Shown: piece by piece, positions 1 through 13,900 of the stretch
Numbering within the stretch: the stretch's first letter is position 1
Layout of the letters: the number at the start of each line of letters is the position of its first letter
From: Nymphaea colorata
Lineage: Eukaryota > Streptophyta > Magnoliopsida > Nymphaeales > Nymphaeaceae
Assembly (NCBI RefSeq): GCF_008831285.2
Contig: NC_045149.1
Coordinates: forward strand, 12,858,629-12,922,628
DNA: 64,000 nt
Reading direction: 5' to 3'
The notes under the pieces: model-generated
The model's database searches: none
Told to the model about the DNA's origin: nothing
Seen by the model: the letters and a program-made list of their open reading frames with translations, nothing else
Translations under genes and position numbers: made by a program

Positions 1-3000
1 ATTATTTTAGGTAAATTGGAATGGAATTTGGACAAGCTGTTTGAAAAATTAACCTGTTTTGACAAGTTATTTGAAAATTCAACTTGTTTAAGAGAATTTG
101 GATAAATTCCTTAGAAATTTTCAAATTAATTTAGATTGAATACCATTGTGTTGGTAAAAAAATATGTCATTTAAATTGTAGTTCACAATCGGCAATAATG
201 TTGAAAAAGGTTTAAAATGAAGTGGATTATGCCTTTAATCCATGATTTTGAAGATTTAATTGCCAAATTGACAATTTAGATTGGAAATTTGGATAGAAAA
301 TTGGAAATTGGATTGGAAAAATTGGAGAGTGATTTAAAAAATTTTATGTTGAGATCTAGTCCTTTGTTATCAACTTAAGATCATTTCATGAAATTTGATT
401 TAACTTTTAAGATCAACTTGTGATCAAATTTTTAGTAAAAGAGCTAAGTTTACTTAGGAAATGGATTGATTTTGGAATCTCTTTTTGTCAAACCATGTAA
501 TGAGGACTAAGAGATTTGTACTTGATTTCAAATGAGTTCTTTTTTAGAGAAGAGTTGGGAGCAAGTAAAATCCATTTTTTTGACGAAGTTTCTAATATGT
601 TAGAAAACATGTATCCAAAAAGTATTTTGACCTAGTTAGGATATGAAGTTATTTGTGGTGTCTTTTGAAACTAAGTGAGATTTTCACATTCTTATTACAA
701 TATGAACTGGCACTTTTCACAACTTGAAATAGGAACATATAATTTCTTGAGAATGTGCATGTGCATAATTTGATTTGGTGTGAAAATGCATGAAAGAAAA
801 GGAAAACTATATGAGACATTCATTCTTCCTTCTCTCATGATCTCTGAACATTCGTTCAACATAAACATTCAATACATGACTATATATACGAAAAATTGAT
901 TTTTTCATTGGAATGTAAGACTTTCCCCAAGCGTGTTTGACATATTATTAAGCACAAGGGTTAGGGATGTTGTCCACAAGCTTGAGACTTGACATAAAAT
1001 CGTTAAAATGATGAAAATCATGTTAAAATGATGTTAAAATCAATCTTCAAAATATATGGAAGACATGGACAACATTCACTTTTGTCTCAAAATAGCTATA
1101 AAATTAAGTTTTATACTGATTTATGCAGCTGAAAATCTGAAATGTCAATTCTAAGAAAGCTTATTCCTTAGAGAATGATGATAAATTATTAAAATTTGCT
1201 TAACTTTTCATGAGTTAAACATCTACATAGTAAGAGGAATGTTCATCTTGAGAACATGCTCACATTCATGTTGGGCGTAAACATGAAGTTTTAGAAAACT
1301 TTTCTTTCTAAAACCAAATTGGATTGCAGACTTTATGTCAACAGATTCGTCCATTCCTTAGATGATTTTTGCAGTTTAGACTTTGAATATGATTTTGAAG
1401 CATTTTAGGATGTTGATTAATCCTTTGCAAAATATAAAAATATATGAATGAACCCAAATGACTCTTAAAATATTTTTAAGATGCTGGTTTGAATAAGATC
1501 AAAATTTTCTCTAGTTCAAAATAGCAACTTCATGGTTTTATGAAACATAGTCTGATTTCAATAATATGCATGTACTTTATGCGTGTATATTCAAAATTTT
1601 TAGATGAGATTTTGAATGATCTTGTAGTTTTGAACTACGAAGATCAAAATGATGATTATATTTCTTTAAAATCAGTTTGGAAATGCATTCTAACCTAACT
1701 TTAAAAGAGCAAAATGATTTTTAATAAGATGTTACACATGCATTTATATAGTAATATTATACATGTATCTTGCCTCTCAAAATGATCTATTTAACAAGGG
1801 ACCATTTAGCTTATGAACCATCATAGTTCATAGTTGGGTTCTTTTACATAGGAAGATCAAAAGCTAGTTTCTAATCTCATATACCGCCCTGAATAAACTA
1901 AATCGAGAATGCATAAATCAAAGTGACTCAAAATGGAAGAAAACAAGGGAATGCTCAAGCTTGTTTATCTAAAATTTTCCCGTGCAAGGGTGGATCATAT
2001 TCATGAGGATGTATTTTTTCCTAATAGGCATTTAAATTACATGTATTATGGTAAATATAAATTACTCTCTTACCATGGGATTCACTCATGGTGGGGAGTT
2101 AAAAATAGTTTAGGTTAGTTGTTTTTGAAAGAGACGTGGCTCTGGGGCCCTTTCAAAACTTGATTCATTTGTTCTATTTCAGAAACCGATTTGTGCATGT
2201 ATTATGTATTAAAATGCACATTTGATCATAGCTCTCCTTAACTAGACATTGTTCGCAGCTATGAATAAGAACAAAAATGACACTCTTCCACATATATTGA
2301 ACTTGGAAATAAATAGCAAGAAGCAAAAATAGATAAAGAACAAGCTAGAAGCACCTACCTTATGGTCGGCCTTGGTCTCTAAATCAAGCAAATCCAAAGC
2401 AAGAATCCAAACTTATATAAGAGCTTAGCAAAGCTAGAAGAAGAGAGTTTCCTTGCTGAAAATTACTGGAATAAAAATGGTTTTCCTTATACTAGAAATC
2501 CCAAGCAAGGGTCCAATGAAATACCCTAAATCTAGAAGCAATGAATGAGAGAGAGAGAGAGGGAGAGTTTGGATGATGGCAGCTCCTCCTCTTCTTAGCT
2601 TCTTGCTCCTCTTGGTGGCACTAAGGAGAAGAGAGAGATAACAAGATATTTGCCATGTAATATAGCTCTCGCACCCCATACAGCATAGATGTAGACTAGA
2701 CAAACAATTGAGCTCATGGGCTAACTTTGCATTTGTCTAATGTCACAAAAGCGCATAGTTTCTTATTATTTCTTTGTAATGAATTTGCACTTGATGCAGC
2801 AATGAATTTGTCGGTTGAACACATCTAATTTGTTCATGCACCATTAGCAAGTCTCATTAACATCTTGCATGTGCTACTAATAAATGAAGCTTCAACACTA
2901 AGTAAGACACTATTGTAACGTAAAGTGAGGTCTACCGTATGAAAGAGAAGCTATTATGAATTGGTTCCTCACAACGATCCTGCTGGCCATTCTTCAACTT

Positions 3001-6000
3001 TGGCAGACACAACATAAAGAGTGAGGCTTTTTTATTTCTAGCAGACAAATTGGTTCTAAAGTAAATCATTATATATATATATATATATATATATTCACTT
3101 GCTCTAGTCCAACTGTGACTGATATTTAATCTATATGAACAAGGGCAGTGGACTAATTGGAGCCTCCAAGTTGAAGGAGGTGAAGAGTTCAATGCCAATG
3201 GCCAGAGTGGTGTTGTATACTTGGTAGGACTGACATAGGACAAGGGGCGGAGCCAAGGAGGGGCCAGCAGGGGCCCTGGGCCCCTCTCAAAAAAAATCTT
3301 TTTTTTTTAAATTTACATGTAAATTTTAGAAAATTTCACCTGTCCTATATAAAAATTTTGAAAAATGATAGGATAGGTCAAGCTAGGTGTCAAGCTGGAT
3401 TTAAAAATGATCTAAATTTTAGATAAGCTGAGGTGGCAGCCACCTCAACCAGCCTCTAATTTGACCAATGGCTAAGAGAAACTTTGTTTTCTCATTGGTC
3501 TAAATCATGATACATAGATTGATGACTTGAGAAGGAGGATTAAATGAGCTTTAATCCTCTTTAAATTATCTCAACCAAGCCCACCTAGCCCTGGCATCGG
3601 GTTTTCAATTTGAGCTTTCTAGGTTCAAACCTAGTGACTAAACTCTAAATGTCATTAAATTACAAATTCTTGCTTGAAAATTTAATTTACTTTGAAAAGA
3701 ACTTGAAAATTCTATAAAAATTGGTTTTAAAAGGGTGCTTTTGTCCATAATTCAATTTGAAAATTGATTTAATTAGATCAAACTTCAATTTGAAATATTG
3801 ATTTTCAATTTGGTATTTGATTTGTGAATTTGACAAATTCAAATGTGTATTCGATTTCCATAAAAAATCAAATGTGGATTATATGAATTTAATTTGATCT
3901 GAAAGGATAAAACTGTCCAAATTTGGTCAAATTTGACCAATTGACCAAACAAAGCTCATTTTGTGAGCTGATGTTGACTTGGTTTGAGTAAATTCGTTGA
4001 ATTTTGAGTTTAGGAAGCACTTAATTGAGCTCAATTTTAAATTTTCACTTTAATTAGGTTTAGTCGAAGTAGACCTGATCTATTCAAGGTCTATCCCTGC
4101 CTACTAGCTGGATCGGACTAGGTTTGACTAGGCTAAGCTCTTGTTGACTGAGCTTAGTGAGGGTGTGATGCCACTTTTGGGCCCACTTAAGATGAACCTA
4201 CTTGGTTTAAGTTAGTTAGAAGCCATCAAGGCTTCCATGGAACTAGACTCTTTTCTTCAATTAGAGAATCTTTTTTTAATTAATGGAAGAGATATATAAA
4301 TATCTCTCATTTCCTATGAATTTAATTATGATCGCATCTACTTTCATTAATCGTAATTGATTTTAAATTAAAGTAGGAATTTTGAAAGGGAATGAGGTGT
4401 GTGGCCTTGGGTGGGCCCAAGATCATGAGAGCTAGGTGGGGCCCACCTGGCAATTTGGATCCTAAATTGGATCCAATTTTTTTATTTAAATCCAGATTTG
4501 AATTTTATAAATGGATAGGGATTCCAAATAACCATTGCAATCAAATTTGGATTTGAAACCCTAATTTGGATCCAGTTTTGAGTACTGGATTAGGATTTGG
4601 ACTCGTAATCCTACCTTGGGATTTGTACTATGAGTTAAATTCATGATTTGACCTAAGTTGTGTTTAGATTTGAAATTGGCTTTGAAATTGAAGTTAACTT
4701 TTCACAATTTTTTTATGAAATTCTTTTGTAAGATTTTGAAATTATATCCATCAACTGAGATTGAAAAATTTAGGGAGTTAACAATTGTGTATCTTTGGAA
4801 GGCATTTAAAAATTTTGTTTTGAAATGATTTTCCAAACACTATTGTGAAACCAAATTAAAAAGGTAAATCTAGACTTTCATGTGCTGATTCTGGTCGGTG
4901 TCTCCTCGTTTCTCAGTTCATATGTCAGACTTCCAGCAGTCTCACTGTCTCAGACTCTCTCTCTCTCTCTCTTTTGTCAAATTGGAGGCTCTCTCTCTAT
5001 GTTTGATAAGAATGGATGGATTAATTCCTATATGGCTTGTATCAACACCCAATTCAACTGAATCAGCCCTATTTCATCTAAATCAATGCTCAGATCAATC
5101 AAATCGACATGAAAAATGGCCAAATTGGTCACCAATAGACAAACCAATGGCTGAATTGGTCGAATCAACAAAATTGATCATAAATAGACTGAATTGGCAC
5201 TGAATAGGCTGTGCCGGCATTGAATTGATTGTATCTGTCCCTAAATCTGATGAATTAATGACGAGTAGTTGATATAGTGGCCGAACCAGTATGACCATAT
5301 CCAAAACCATCAAATCATGTCCAATTCGGCGAGTCAGTATCCCATCTCGTGTACAACACTCTGTCCATCCCCCAATAGATATGATGAATTGCATACTGGT
5401 TAATATTAATTTAGTCTAAATAAACGTCAAACACTTAATCAAAATCTGATCCTTGTTTACCAACCACATATTATCGAACCAAATCAAATTCCCTCTCAAT
5501 ACATTCCTCAAAAAAAATCTGATTCGTGCTGATATTTTCCCAACTAGCACATGTGAGCTGGATGAGACCCAGAGAGTTGTATAAAAATGTCACTTGAAGA
5601 CTTTAAGACAGTTGTTGTTTAGTGATGGAAAGTTAGTGTCAGTTTACGAAGAAAACGGGAAGTTTTATGTCATTGGATGTGGATCCGTATATAGTTTATG
5701 TGAAAATCTCAAGATTATATGTCCTTTATGCTTAGGATGTGAAGAAAATCAAGAGATAGAGGATATATTTTCTGGAATACTTCAATGAACTCTTGTGGAA
5801 CTTTTGAGAGTGAAATGGGTAATTCTGGTAGGAAGCTTGGAGTTTGTGTAAGTAGCTAAACTTAATTTGCAAAGTTTTCCAAACCAATTTAAAATGTAGC
5901 TGATTGGTTTACTGACATTTTCCAATATGCAGTTGTTCTGTAGAAGTCTGCTTGGATGTGTGTTTCCAAGTTTTGATGGAGGAAGGTTGTGGCTCTCTTT

Positions 6001-6097
6001 GAGTTGCTACGGGAGATTAGTTATTTCTTAGTTGTATATAGAGGGAGTTAAATCAGTAGCCTTATAGATTCTGGATGGTTTTTCCTACTATTAACGT
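1..6097. other. AT-rich spacer without a supportable gene
   Basis: No open reading frame here looks like a conserved protein, and the longest are short and often begin at TTG. The DNA is AT-rich. From about 3241 there is a GC-rich tag (GGGGCGGAGCCAAGGAGG) of a kind common at ends of plant repeats, followed by repeated sequence rich in the words AATTTG and GGATCC, which looks like a decayed retroelement, but no LTR pair or protein domain could be shown. Short (GA)n and (CT)n tracts lie near 2546 and 4955. Confidence 0.5.
3069..3094. repeat. (TA)n microsatellite
   Basis: An uninterrupted run of about 13 TA units. Confidence 0.9.
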
Positions 6098-6372
<275 letters not shown>

Positions 6373-6781
6373 TTTAACGTCTTCCAGATGCCACGATGGA
6401 GAGATTTTGATACCCTGAGTATGTGTGGGTTAGTAGTTCTTGGAAAATAATACCCTGTAGCTTGTTTTATTTCTAGTTTTTCAGTATGTTTATTTTAAGG
6501 TAGGAAATTCTCAGATTGTCTGTTCTTATTGGAAAGAGATTGGTCCCTTGTGTTGTTTGCTAAACTTTTATTTTTCTGTTGTTTTTCCATTTGGTTGTAG
6601 CTGAAGTGGAGAAACTTATAGCTGCTTGCTTCATGTTTGTGCTTGGCGATGACCAAGGCAAAGAAGAATCTCATACTCCATGAGGTCAGGATCCCTCTTT
6701 AATCATTAATGTAAGCATCAGTAGAGTTGAACATTAATAAAATAAGCCTAATTTATCTAGTAATCTGCCCATTTGCTGCAG

Positions 6782-7092
6782 ATTACTTATCTATATGAGA
6801 AGATTAGGTTATCTGACAAAGATGGGCGAGCTGTTTTTTACATCATATGTGATTTCTACATTCGTTACATTTAGAACTAGTTGAATAGAAAATATTATAC
6901 TACATGTATATCTTGTCTTGATGTGCCATGAATTGATTGTCCTTACTAGCAGCTGAAGGCCTTCAATTTGGACGCAAAGGACATGTATTTGATGCCCAAG
7001 CAAGCGGCTAATGTCGGGCTTAACATTGTAGTCAAGCTCTTGGAACCAATAAGGGAGTCTTCACCATCATTTCACATGCTGATTTTGTTCAG
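6782..7092 (+). pseudogene. Possible exon remnants, gene not recognised
   Basis: Two stretches look exon-like. One follows a TTTGCTGCAG acceptor at 6782 and reads ITYLYEKIRLSDKDGRAVFY before running into stops. The other follows CAG at 6953, is open for about 47 codons (it contains DMYLMPKQAANVGLNIVVK) and ends at a possible donor AG|GTGAC at 7092/7093. Codon choice and hydrophobic spacing look protein-like, but I do not recognise the family, and no connected gene model could be built. It may be a decayed gene fragment or chance. Confidence 0.2.
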
Positions 7093-7214
7093 GTGACTTG
7101 GGTGCCTTCTTCTTTGTTTCCTGGTTTCCCCCTTCCCTTTCTCCTTAATCAATGATAACTTATTTTGGTCTTGGTTCATTTGCATTCTCAACTGAGATTT
7201 TGTATGATACTCTC

Positions 7215-7450
7215 CACTGCAAAAAATATCAGAAATATTAACGTTTTCCACAGTATGCTCTAGTGCATTACATTTTTTCCATGGCTAGTAGTCTAGGTAA
7301 AGTATGGCCGGTAGATGCTATAGCCACAATGAAAACATGATAAAAGGTCAACACAAGGGCTATTGCCACGGTTACTTTAATTGACAACCATTTTTGGGTT
7401 TCTTTGGCCACAATTTTCACTGTGGCTAATAACCCTTTTTGTTGTTAGTG
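7215..7450. mobile_element. Small CACTA-like non-autonomous element
   Basis: The left end is CACTGCAAAAAATATC. The right end, read inwards on the other strand, is CACTAACAACAAAAAG. These resemble CACTA (En/Spm) termini, which start CACTA/G. The interior has the repeated words GCCACGG and GTGGCTA in opposite orientations. The flanking trinucleotides (CTC and GCA) do not match, so no target duplication supports the ends. Confidence 0.45.
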
Positions 7451-9339
7451 GCACTCGTCAAGTTTGAGGAACTTCTTTAAAGCATCTCCTTTTAAAACTA
7501 TTATTTGTTTAAATACTTTTTCTTTTAAAGAAAGTTTCTTCAAAATACATCCACTTGTCCTTTGAAATCTTGTGAAGAAAGATTCCCTTAAACAATTGAT
7601 TTCGAAAGGCTTTCTAAAAAGTAGGGCAGTAACCGACTGTATCATTAAGCATTTTAACTTTTCAAAATATGTCTACCTTTTAACCACATATCTGCTTATG
7701 GATCCTTAATTTGGATCTAGATTGACTAAGGTCAAATTTCAAATATATCTCGTTTTAAATAACCTAAATCAATTTACAAAACCAGCGATTGGAAAACCTC
7801 ATTGTTGAATATTTTCCCCTTCTTTGACTTTAAAAAAGTCTCCTGAGGTGTGTAGAGATGATGATCCCTTTTAAAATATCTCTAAAACTGCCTTTCTTAT
7901 TCTCAATTCTTCTTTAATGAGTCGGGGATTTTATGTGGGAATGATGTTTGTTGCTCTCTAACCTATGCCCAACCCGCCACATCCACAATCCCAAATCCAT
8001 CTTAGAATATCTTTTTCTTTTTGTTCTTCTCTTTCTCTTCTTTTTTCTGTTTATCTCAAAACAGATTTTGTCTTGTAAAACTTTAGTTTGGCATTAAGTT
8101 CATGCAAAGTCCAAAAAAATTGCTCTAATAAGGTCCAATAAAATTCCAAATTGAAATCTCATGTCCAAATCCAATAGCTTTATGGATTAGACTATTAACA
8201 ATGTCCTACATTTGGATCAAATCAGACTGCTAACCCAGATTCAACTTCCTAGACCTGCATCAAATCAAACTGCTGATTTAAATCCTGAACTCCAACCTAG
8301 CATCCTAAACCCGGATGAGACAAGAGTGCTTGACCCAGATCCAATTCCGACTTCTAGGACGGGGTCAGGTGGACCAAATTCTAATTCTAGATCCAATATC
8401 AAATATCAGAGACCATTACTTCATGTCTAAAACTCCTACTTCTGGGGTCTCTATGCATGCATAGTAGTGTTTCGAGAAATCAATAGATGGGTATCATTTG
8501 AGTTCTTCTAATTTTGTCCTTATAACACAAGTGTAAAAGAGGATTTGTACTTGAAAATACTTTTAAAAATCAAAATTTTCAACTTATTTGAGAAAATATG
8601 ATTGGAAAACATATTTGTAAATTTCCTGTTTTGCAAATCATGGTTTCAACTTGTCATGCTTTGTAAAAGTAAGATTTTCAAGCTTTCTTTTAGAACATAA
8701 CATCTTAAATTATAGAGATAGACCATAGTTCGTATTCACCACAAGGCCCAAAAAAAATGTTTTCAATATTACAAATATTTGAAAAAAGCTTCACTTTCAA
8801 GATCAAATATTTTGAAAAGATGAAAAAACATCTTGATTTGATAAGGTTGTTTCCCTTTAATTATAATAAAGGATTAAGACTTTACCTGATTTTGATTACC
8901 ATCTAAATAAGTTTGGTCTTGGCTTCTGTAATATTCAATGAAGGTGCATCCACCATTTCATTCGTTTTTTATGATGTGATGGTGTGTGTGGTTATGCATG
9001 CTCATACATGTCTATAAGAAATGGATAAAAAATGTTGGAAGACATACAAATTATTCAAAGTTTGATCTCGATCCATATTGAGGAATAAACTCTCATCTCA
9101 AAGGTGTGTTAAGTTTTAGTTAGACATGGAAAAACTAGAAATGAATCAAGAAGTGGAAAAGGCTAGAGATAGTTTTGTATTTTAAAAATTGAAACTAACA
9201 TGTTCATGCAAAGTTAACATGTACATATTCCCAGGTTGGACTGTCCCAACCTCAAAAATAATAGCAATCAAAAATATCATGTCCAAAGTTTTCACCATTG
9301 TAATTTTCATGTCATGAAATAAACTAAGAGAAGAAGGAA
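7451..9339. other. AT-rich spacer, nothing recognised
   Basis: Short TTG- or ATG-started reading frames only. The reading frame near 8212-8430 is proline- and asparagine-rich and resembles no known domain. Confidence 0.5.
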
Positions 9340-9404
9340 GAAAAGTATGATGAGAAGGAGGGAAAGAGAAGGAGAAAAAGAGAGAGAAAGAGAGATTGAG
9401 ACGA

Positions 9405-9448
<44 letters not shown>

Positions 9449-9930
9449 GAGAGAAGAGAGAAGATTAAGAGAGAAGAGAGAAGAGAGAGAAAGATTAAGA
9501 AGAAAGAGAGAGAGAGAAGAGAGAAAGAGATACGAAGGAAATAGAGACAAGATATATGAGAGAGTTAAATAGGGACAGACAAAGAAAAAGATACATAAAG
9601 AAGAGAAATTGAAGAAAGAGTGAGAGATAGATTAATAAAAGAGAAATTTTGAGAGCAAAAAAAAAGAGAGAAATTAAAAATGAAAAAATAAAAAAATATA
9701 AGAGAGAGAAATTAAAAAGAGGGAAAAGAAACTAAAAAGAGTGAGAGAAATAGAAAGAAAGAAAAAAGAGACCAAAATATAGAGAGAAGTGAAGAGAGAG
9801 AAAGAGAGAGAAAAAGAGAAATGAAGAGACAGAAAGAGGTACAAGAGAGAAAGAGAGATGAAAAGAGAGAAGTGAGAGAGAAAGAAAAAAAAAAGAAGAA
9901 GGTTTAAGAGGAGAGGAAAAAAAGACTAAA
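9340..9930. repeat. Purine-rich (GA/AAGAGAG) block
   Basis: For almost 600 bases the plus strand is nearly all A and G, built from irregular GA, AGAG and AAAGAG words with a pure (AG)n core near 9410-9443. Both strands give artefactual ORFs (R/E/K-rich on plus, L/S/F-rich on minus), which should not be called genes. Such tracts can form triplex-type DNA and bind GAGA factors, but no gene start is seen next to it. Confidence 0.9.
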
Positions 9931-10588
9931 AACAAAGGTAGAGCCATATTAAACTGTTAGAGAAAGAGAGATTAGAAAGTCATAATTGCCTTGGTTTTGC
10001 TCCTAGAACTTTAGGATCTTCAGCTCCAGACAGATCTTTAGACCTTCATTTGCTTCGCATAGAGGGAGAGAGAAATAAAAAAGAAAAAGCTTAAATTAGA
10101 AGAGATCTACATATCTTATGATGGTATAATTAGAGAAGAGATGACTTATTCACTTCCACGAGAAAATAAGGTCACCAAGTAAGGAGTCTAAGGAGTTGAA
10201 GAAAGTCTCCAAGCAACTTTCATGTGCTCCTCTTGCGCCCCTCAATGATGGAAATTGAAGAAGAAAAATAACTTCAAGGTTGAAAATGTGGACGTGACGA
10301 AAAGGGAGAGATAGAAGTTGAAAGCAGAGAGGAATAAGGTTAGAGGAGGAGAAAGAGGTCTCAAAGGGGTTGTTGATGTGTTAGAAGAGAGAAACTGAGA
10401 GGTATTTATAAATGGAAGGCCCTCAATTTATAAATGGAAGAGGCCCAAGTGCATTATCGTTTTTTCTAAGTACAATTATCTATTATCTAGTCATTTTTAG
10501 CTTAAAATAGCTTCATTACACTAATAAGTTCAAATATGTCCAAAAATAGAGTTGACAAGGGGTTGACTATGCCAGAAGCAGGCTGTCC

Positions 10589-10935
10589 TAAGCCTGAGCA
10601 TGGGGCCGGGCCGCCACCGAGTACTCGGTACCCGGCCTGACTCGGGCCTGAAAAAAAGGAAATTGGGTCGGCCTGATAAATTTATTGGGTTAACCCGAGT
10701 CGGCCCCATAATGAGTTTCTTAAATTTTTATTAATTTTATATATACTAATAATATTTTATTATGATTAATTATATTAATATAATTTTTTATTAAAAAATA
10801 TATTTTTAAATTTAATCGGACCGGGCTTGAACTCAGGTTTTTCGAATTGGACCGGGCCCGGGCTTGAGTTTAGGATGTCGGGCTAACCCGGGCCCGACTC
10901 ATTATCGGGCTGGACCAGCCCAATGCCCAGGCTTA
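10589..10935. mobile_element. GC-rich-ended hAT MITE
   Basis: The termini are inverted: TAAGCCTGAGCATGGGGC at the left, and TAAGCCTGGGCATTGGGC read inwards from the right. Both sides are flanked by a perfect 8-bp duplication GGCTGTCC (10581-10588 and 10936-10943), as expected of hAT transposition. The two arms are rich in CCGGGCC words around an AT-rich centre, so the single strand would fold into a long imperfect hairpin. It has no coding capacity. Confidence 0.85.
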
Positions 10936-10943
10936 GGCTGTCC

Positions 10944-13900
10944 CCAGGCCCGCTTAACCCTGGCCAGACCAAGTCACAGGCTTTAAAAGGCCACCCTCTG
11001 ACCTGTTTTGGTCAGCCGGAGGCCTAACTTGGCTGGTTAGTCCATGGCCTGCTTAGGCCTGGCCGCACCAATTGTGGCCATAGGGTGGACCACATAGACA
11101 GAGGAAAATAGCATTTTGGTAATATTTGAAACAAATGAGGTTATTTTTGAATAGATAAATCATATTTCAAAAAAATCAATAGCATTTTGGGAAAATTCAA
11201 GGATATCTTGCAAATTTTAAGGGTATTTTTGAAATTTTGAATAAGAAATCAAAGGGCTTGAGAAGAAGCTGTGACTTGGATTTGGATCTGAAACCATGTC
11301 CAAATACTGGGCCAAACCAAATTTAAAATTTTGGGTCCGAAAGTGGATTCAAGATATGGATCTTGAATATGGACTTATATCTTAAAATGGATCTAGAAAT
11401 GGATCATGACCAAAAGCTTAGAATGGTTCGAGAATTGCAGATTTGGATTTGAATCTCAGATTGGAATCTGGATCTCATATTTGGGTCTGGATCTCATATT
11501 TGGATCTGGATTGATCTAGAAACATGAAGTTGGATCTAGATTGAGGATTTGGATTCAGACAAGGGTGTGGATCTTTATTTTTTATCCTTCATTTGGATCG
11601 GATCTAAATTGGATCCAAGGATCGTATTTGGATCAAATTGGTCCACACTAGGTATTTGAATATAGTTTTATGAAAGTATGTTTTGGTCTAGTTTGGATAT
11701 GAAATCTTGTTTTAGACTGTGGGGGAGAGAGGGAGAGACTACAAGAGAATCTAAGCCAAAGGTTCGACTTTCAACGTCCATTTCCTGTGGTTTGCATCCA
11801 TGTCCTGTGGTTAATCATAGAACATCACGAAACGGGTTCCGAATGGGCTGGCCTTTTATACCGCTCATTTGTTCGTTCCACGTCTTATATGTCCACTGTT
11901 TGTGTCGGCTGCATGAAAATGGAACGTGTTTGTCTATTCCATGCTATCCTGCTGCATTCAAACGATCTCTTAGCGTACATACAATAATCTTGGATCACTT
12001 TCTAAGTCTAAAATTCAGCGAAAATGGATGTTTGAGTTTGTAAATAGAATTAGTCACCCAAACGATTGGTTAACGGGATACTATCTTTATGTCAAAGCAA
12101 ATAGAGGTTCGATAATGTCTCCATTGGCAACTACAGGCTCCTAATTGATAAGAACTGACTTTTCGAGCTATTGTGAGTGTGATTTGGAACTAATAGTATA
12201 GGGGGCTTTTGGAATGTGATGTCAATATAATGACTTAGTAAATATTTGAATGCTTCTTCCCAACACCTAAAATTAATAAAATATTACATGTATGTTGGCC
12301 AGTTGGTGGGGTTCTCTGTGTGGGTGTGACCAATTTGTTCTACTAGCTAGCCTGCTTGTTGGGCATGCCTTCATAATCCAGGTGTCCTAAGGAAAGCTGA
12401 GCAAATTTATTTGTAAATGAGTTCTTAGTAGGTTGTTTTGATATTGCAGTGATTATGGATCCTAATGTTTCGGGCTATAATGGGGTTCCTCTTCTCCATG
12501 AGGTTGCCCATGCTGTGGATGTGCATGTATTTGTACCCCCGGTAACTAGAACTTGGAAAGTGGAATTCTGAAAAGATTGTAATGTGGACAGATAAAAGAT
12601 TGACAAGAGTGCTTATATTAACAATTTAGAGCCATAAAGCTAAAATGTAGTTAACCACATCTTGGGGTTTTGACTTAAAGAGTAGTTACATTGAACCCTT
12701 TAGTGATTTTGTGATACACTACTGTCCTAACTAGGTAATTAAAAGGTTTGATGGGTGATTGATCATTTCTATTGCAACTGAATGTATTGTGAATGATATG
12801 ATCACTCAAATAAATGACAATAGATCAGGTGCTTCATCGCATACAATCACATGAAACTATATCATCATAGTGAAATTTATCCAAGTTTTGGAATGTAGGT
12901 TATGTTATATGAAGTTTCTAGTATGGTATACTTCTCTGAAAAAAAGGTTTCATTGTGCTGGATAGTGCAATGTTATGAAATATAGCTTAATACACATACC
13001 CTCAGAGGCTTATAATTTGGCTGATTATTTGTCATATTGGGAGCAGTCGGCCTTTTATTGTTATTTTTTGTTTTCACATCCCAATAACCCCAAGCAGCAG
13101 GCAGATTGGAGGGCATAGCTAACATCTTACCAACGAGGGTTGTTTTTGTGTGTGCTAGCGGGTCATCGCTTTTGTTTATTTAGTTGCTTTTGGTCTTTTG
13201 GATTTTGGGTTTGAAATAAAATGTAATTGGGCTGTCATGGCTCTTTTGCTTAAATATTTTTGGTACATATATGCTCTGTAGATAATGAAATTGGACAGCA
13301 AAAATGATTTGATATGTTTTGATGGTTACAAGGAAATTGGACAGCCAAAACAGTCAATCATTCTTAAGTTTTTGTTAAAAAATTTCAGTGAAATTTGGGG
13401 AGTCACAATTAGGTGCATTTCTTCTAAATCCTAAGTCATTTCCCAATCCTAGATGTTGCTATTTTACATTTTGGAACAAGGTCTTCGTGCATCATCCTGT
13501 TTCTCCTTTTTGTTCTAGGTTGGAATTTTGCATGTCATCCTTAAGGTGAGCATTCCCAACATGCATAATTAGGTCCCATTGAGTTTCATGTGGTACTAAA
13601 GCATTTGGTGAGTTATGTAGCCAAGATGACCAATACGTTATGTTTCGTTTTAGTTGAACCCATAATAAGTCTAGCTCTAGTCACTTCATTTACCTATATT
13701 AGTAGTTTTTATGCATGATCATGGCATGATAACACTCGTTTAGGAACTCATAATGTGTAAGGAGGGTGTCCTTTACAGTCTACTTGCAAACCATGATAAG
13801 TTAATAACATCTCGTGGTTCTTTTGCATCATGTTGCATAATGTTATGCTACGTTACTTAGTACCATGAATCGATGCATACATGTAGCTTTCTAATACTTC

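Noticed and set aside
5588-5788. Small ORF after 5588
   Set aside because: The ATG at 5588 reaches a stop after 11 codons. The longer frame starts at TTG and has no recognisable motif.
9182-9947. Serine/leucine-rich and arginine/glutamate-rich ORFs
   Set aside because: Translation of the polypurine block on either strand, with no start context or conservation.
11678-12043. 121-codon open frame
   Set aside because: Starts at a weak site and encodes cysteine/histidine-rich sequence with no zinc-finger spacing or known family.
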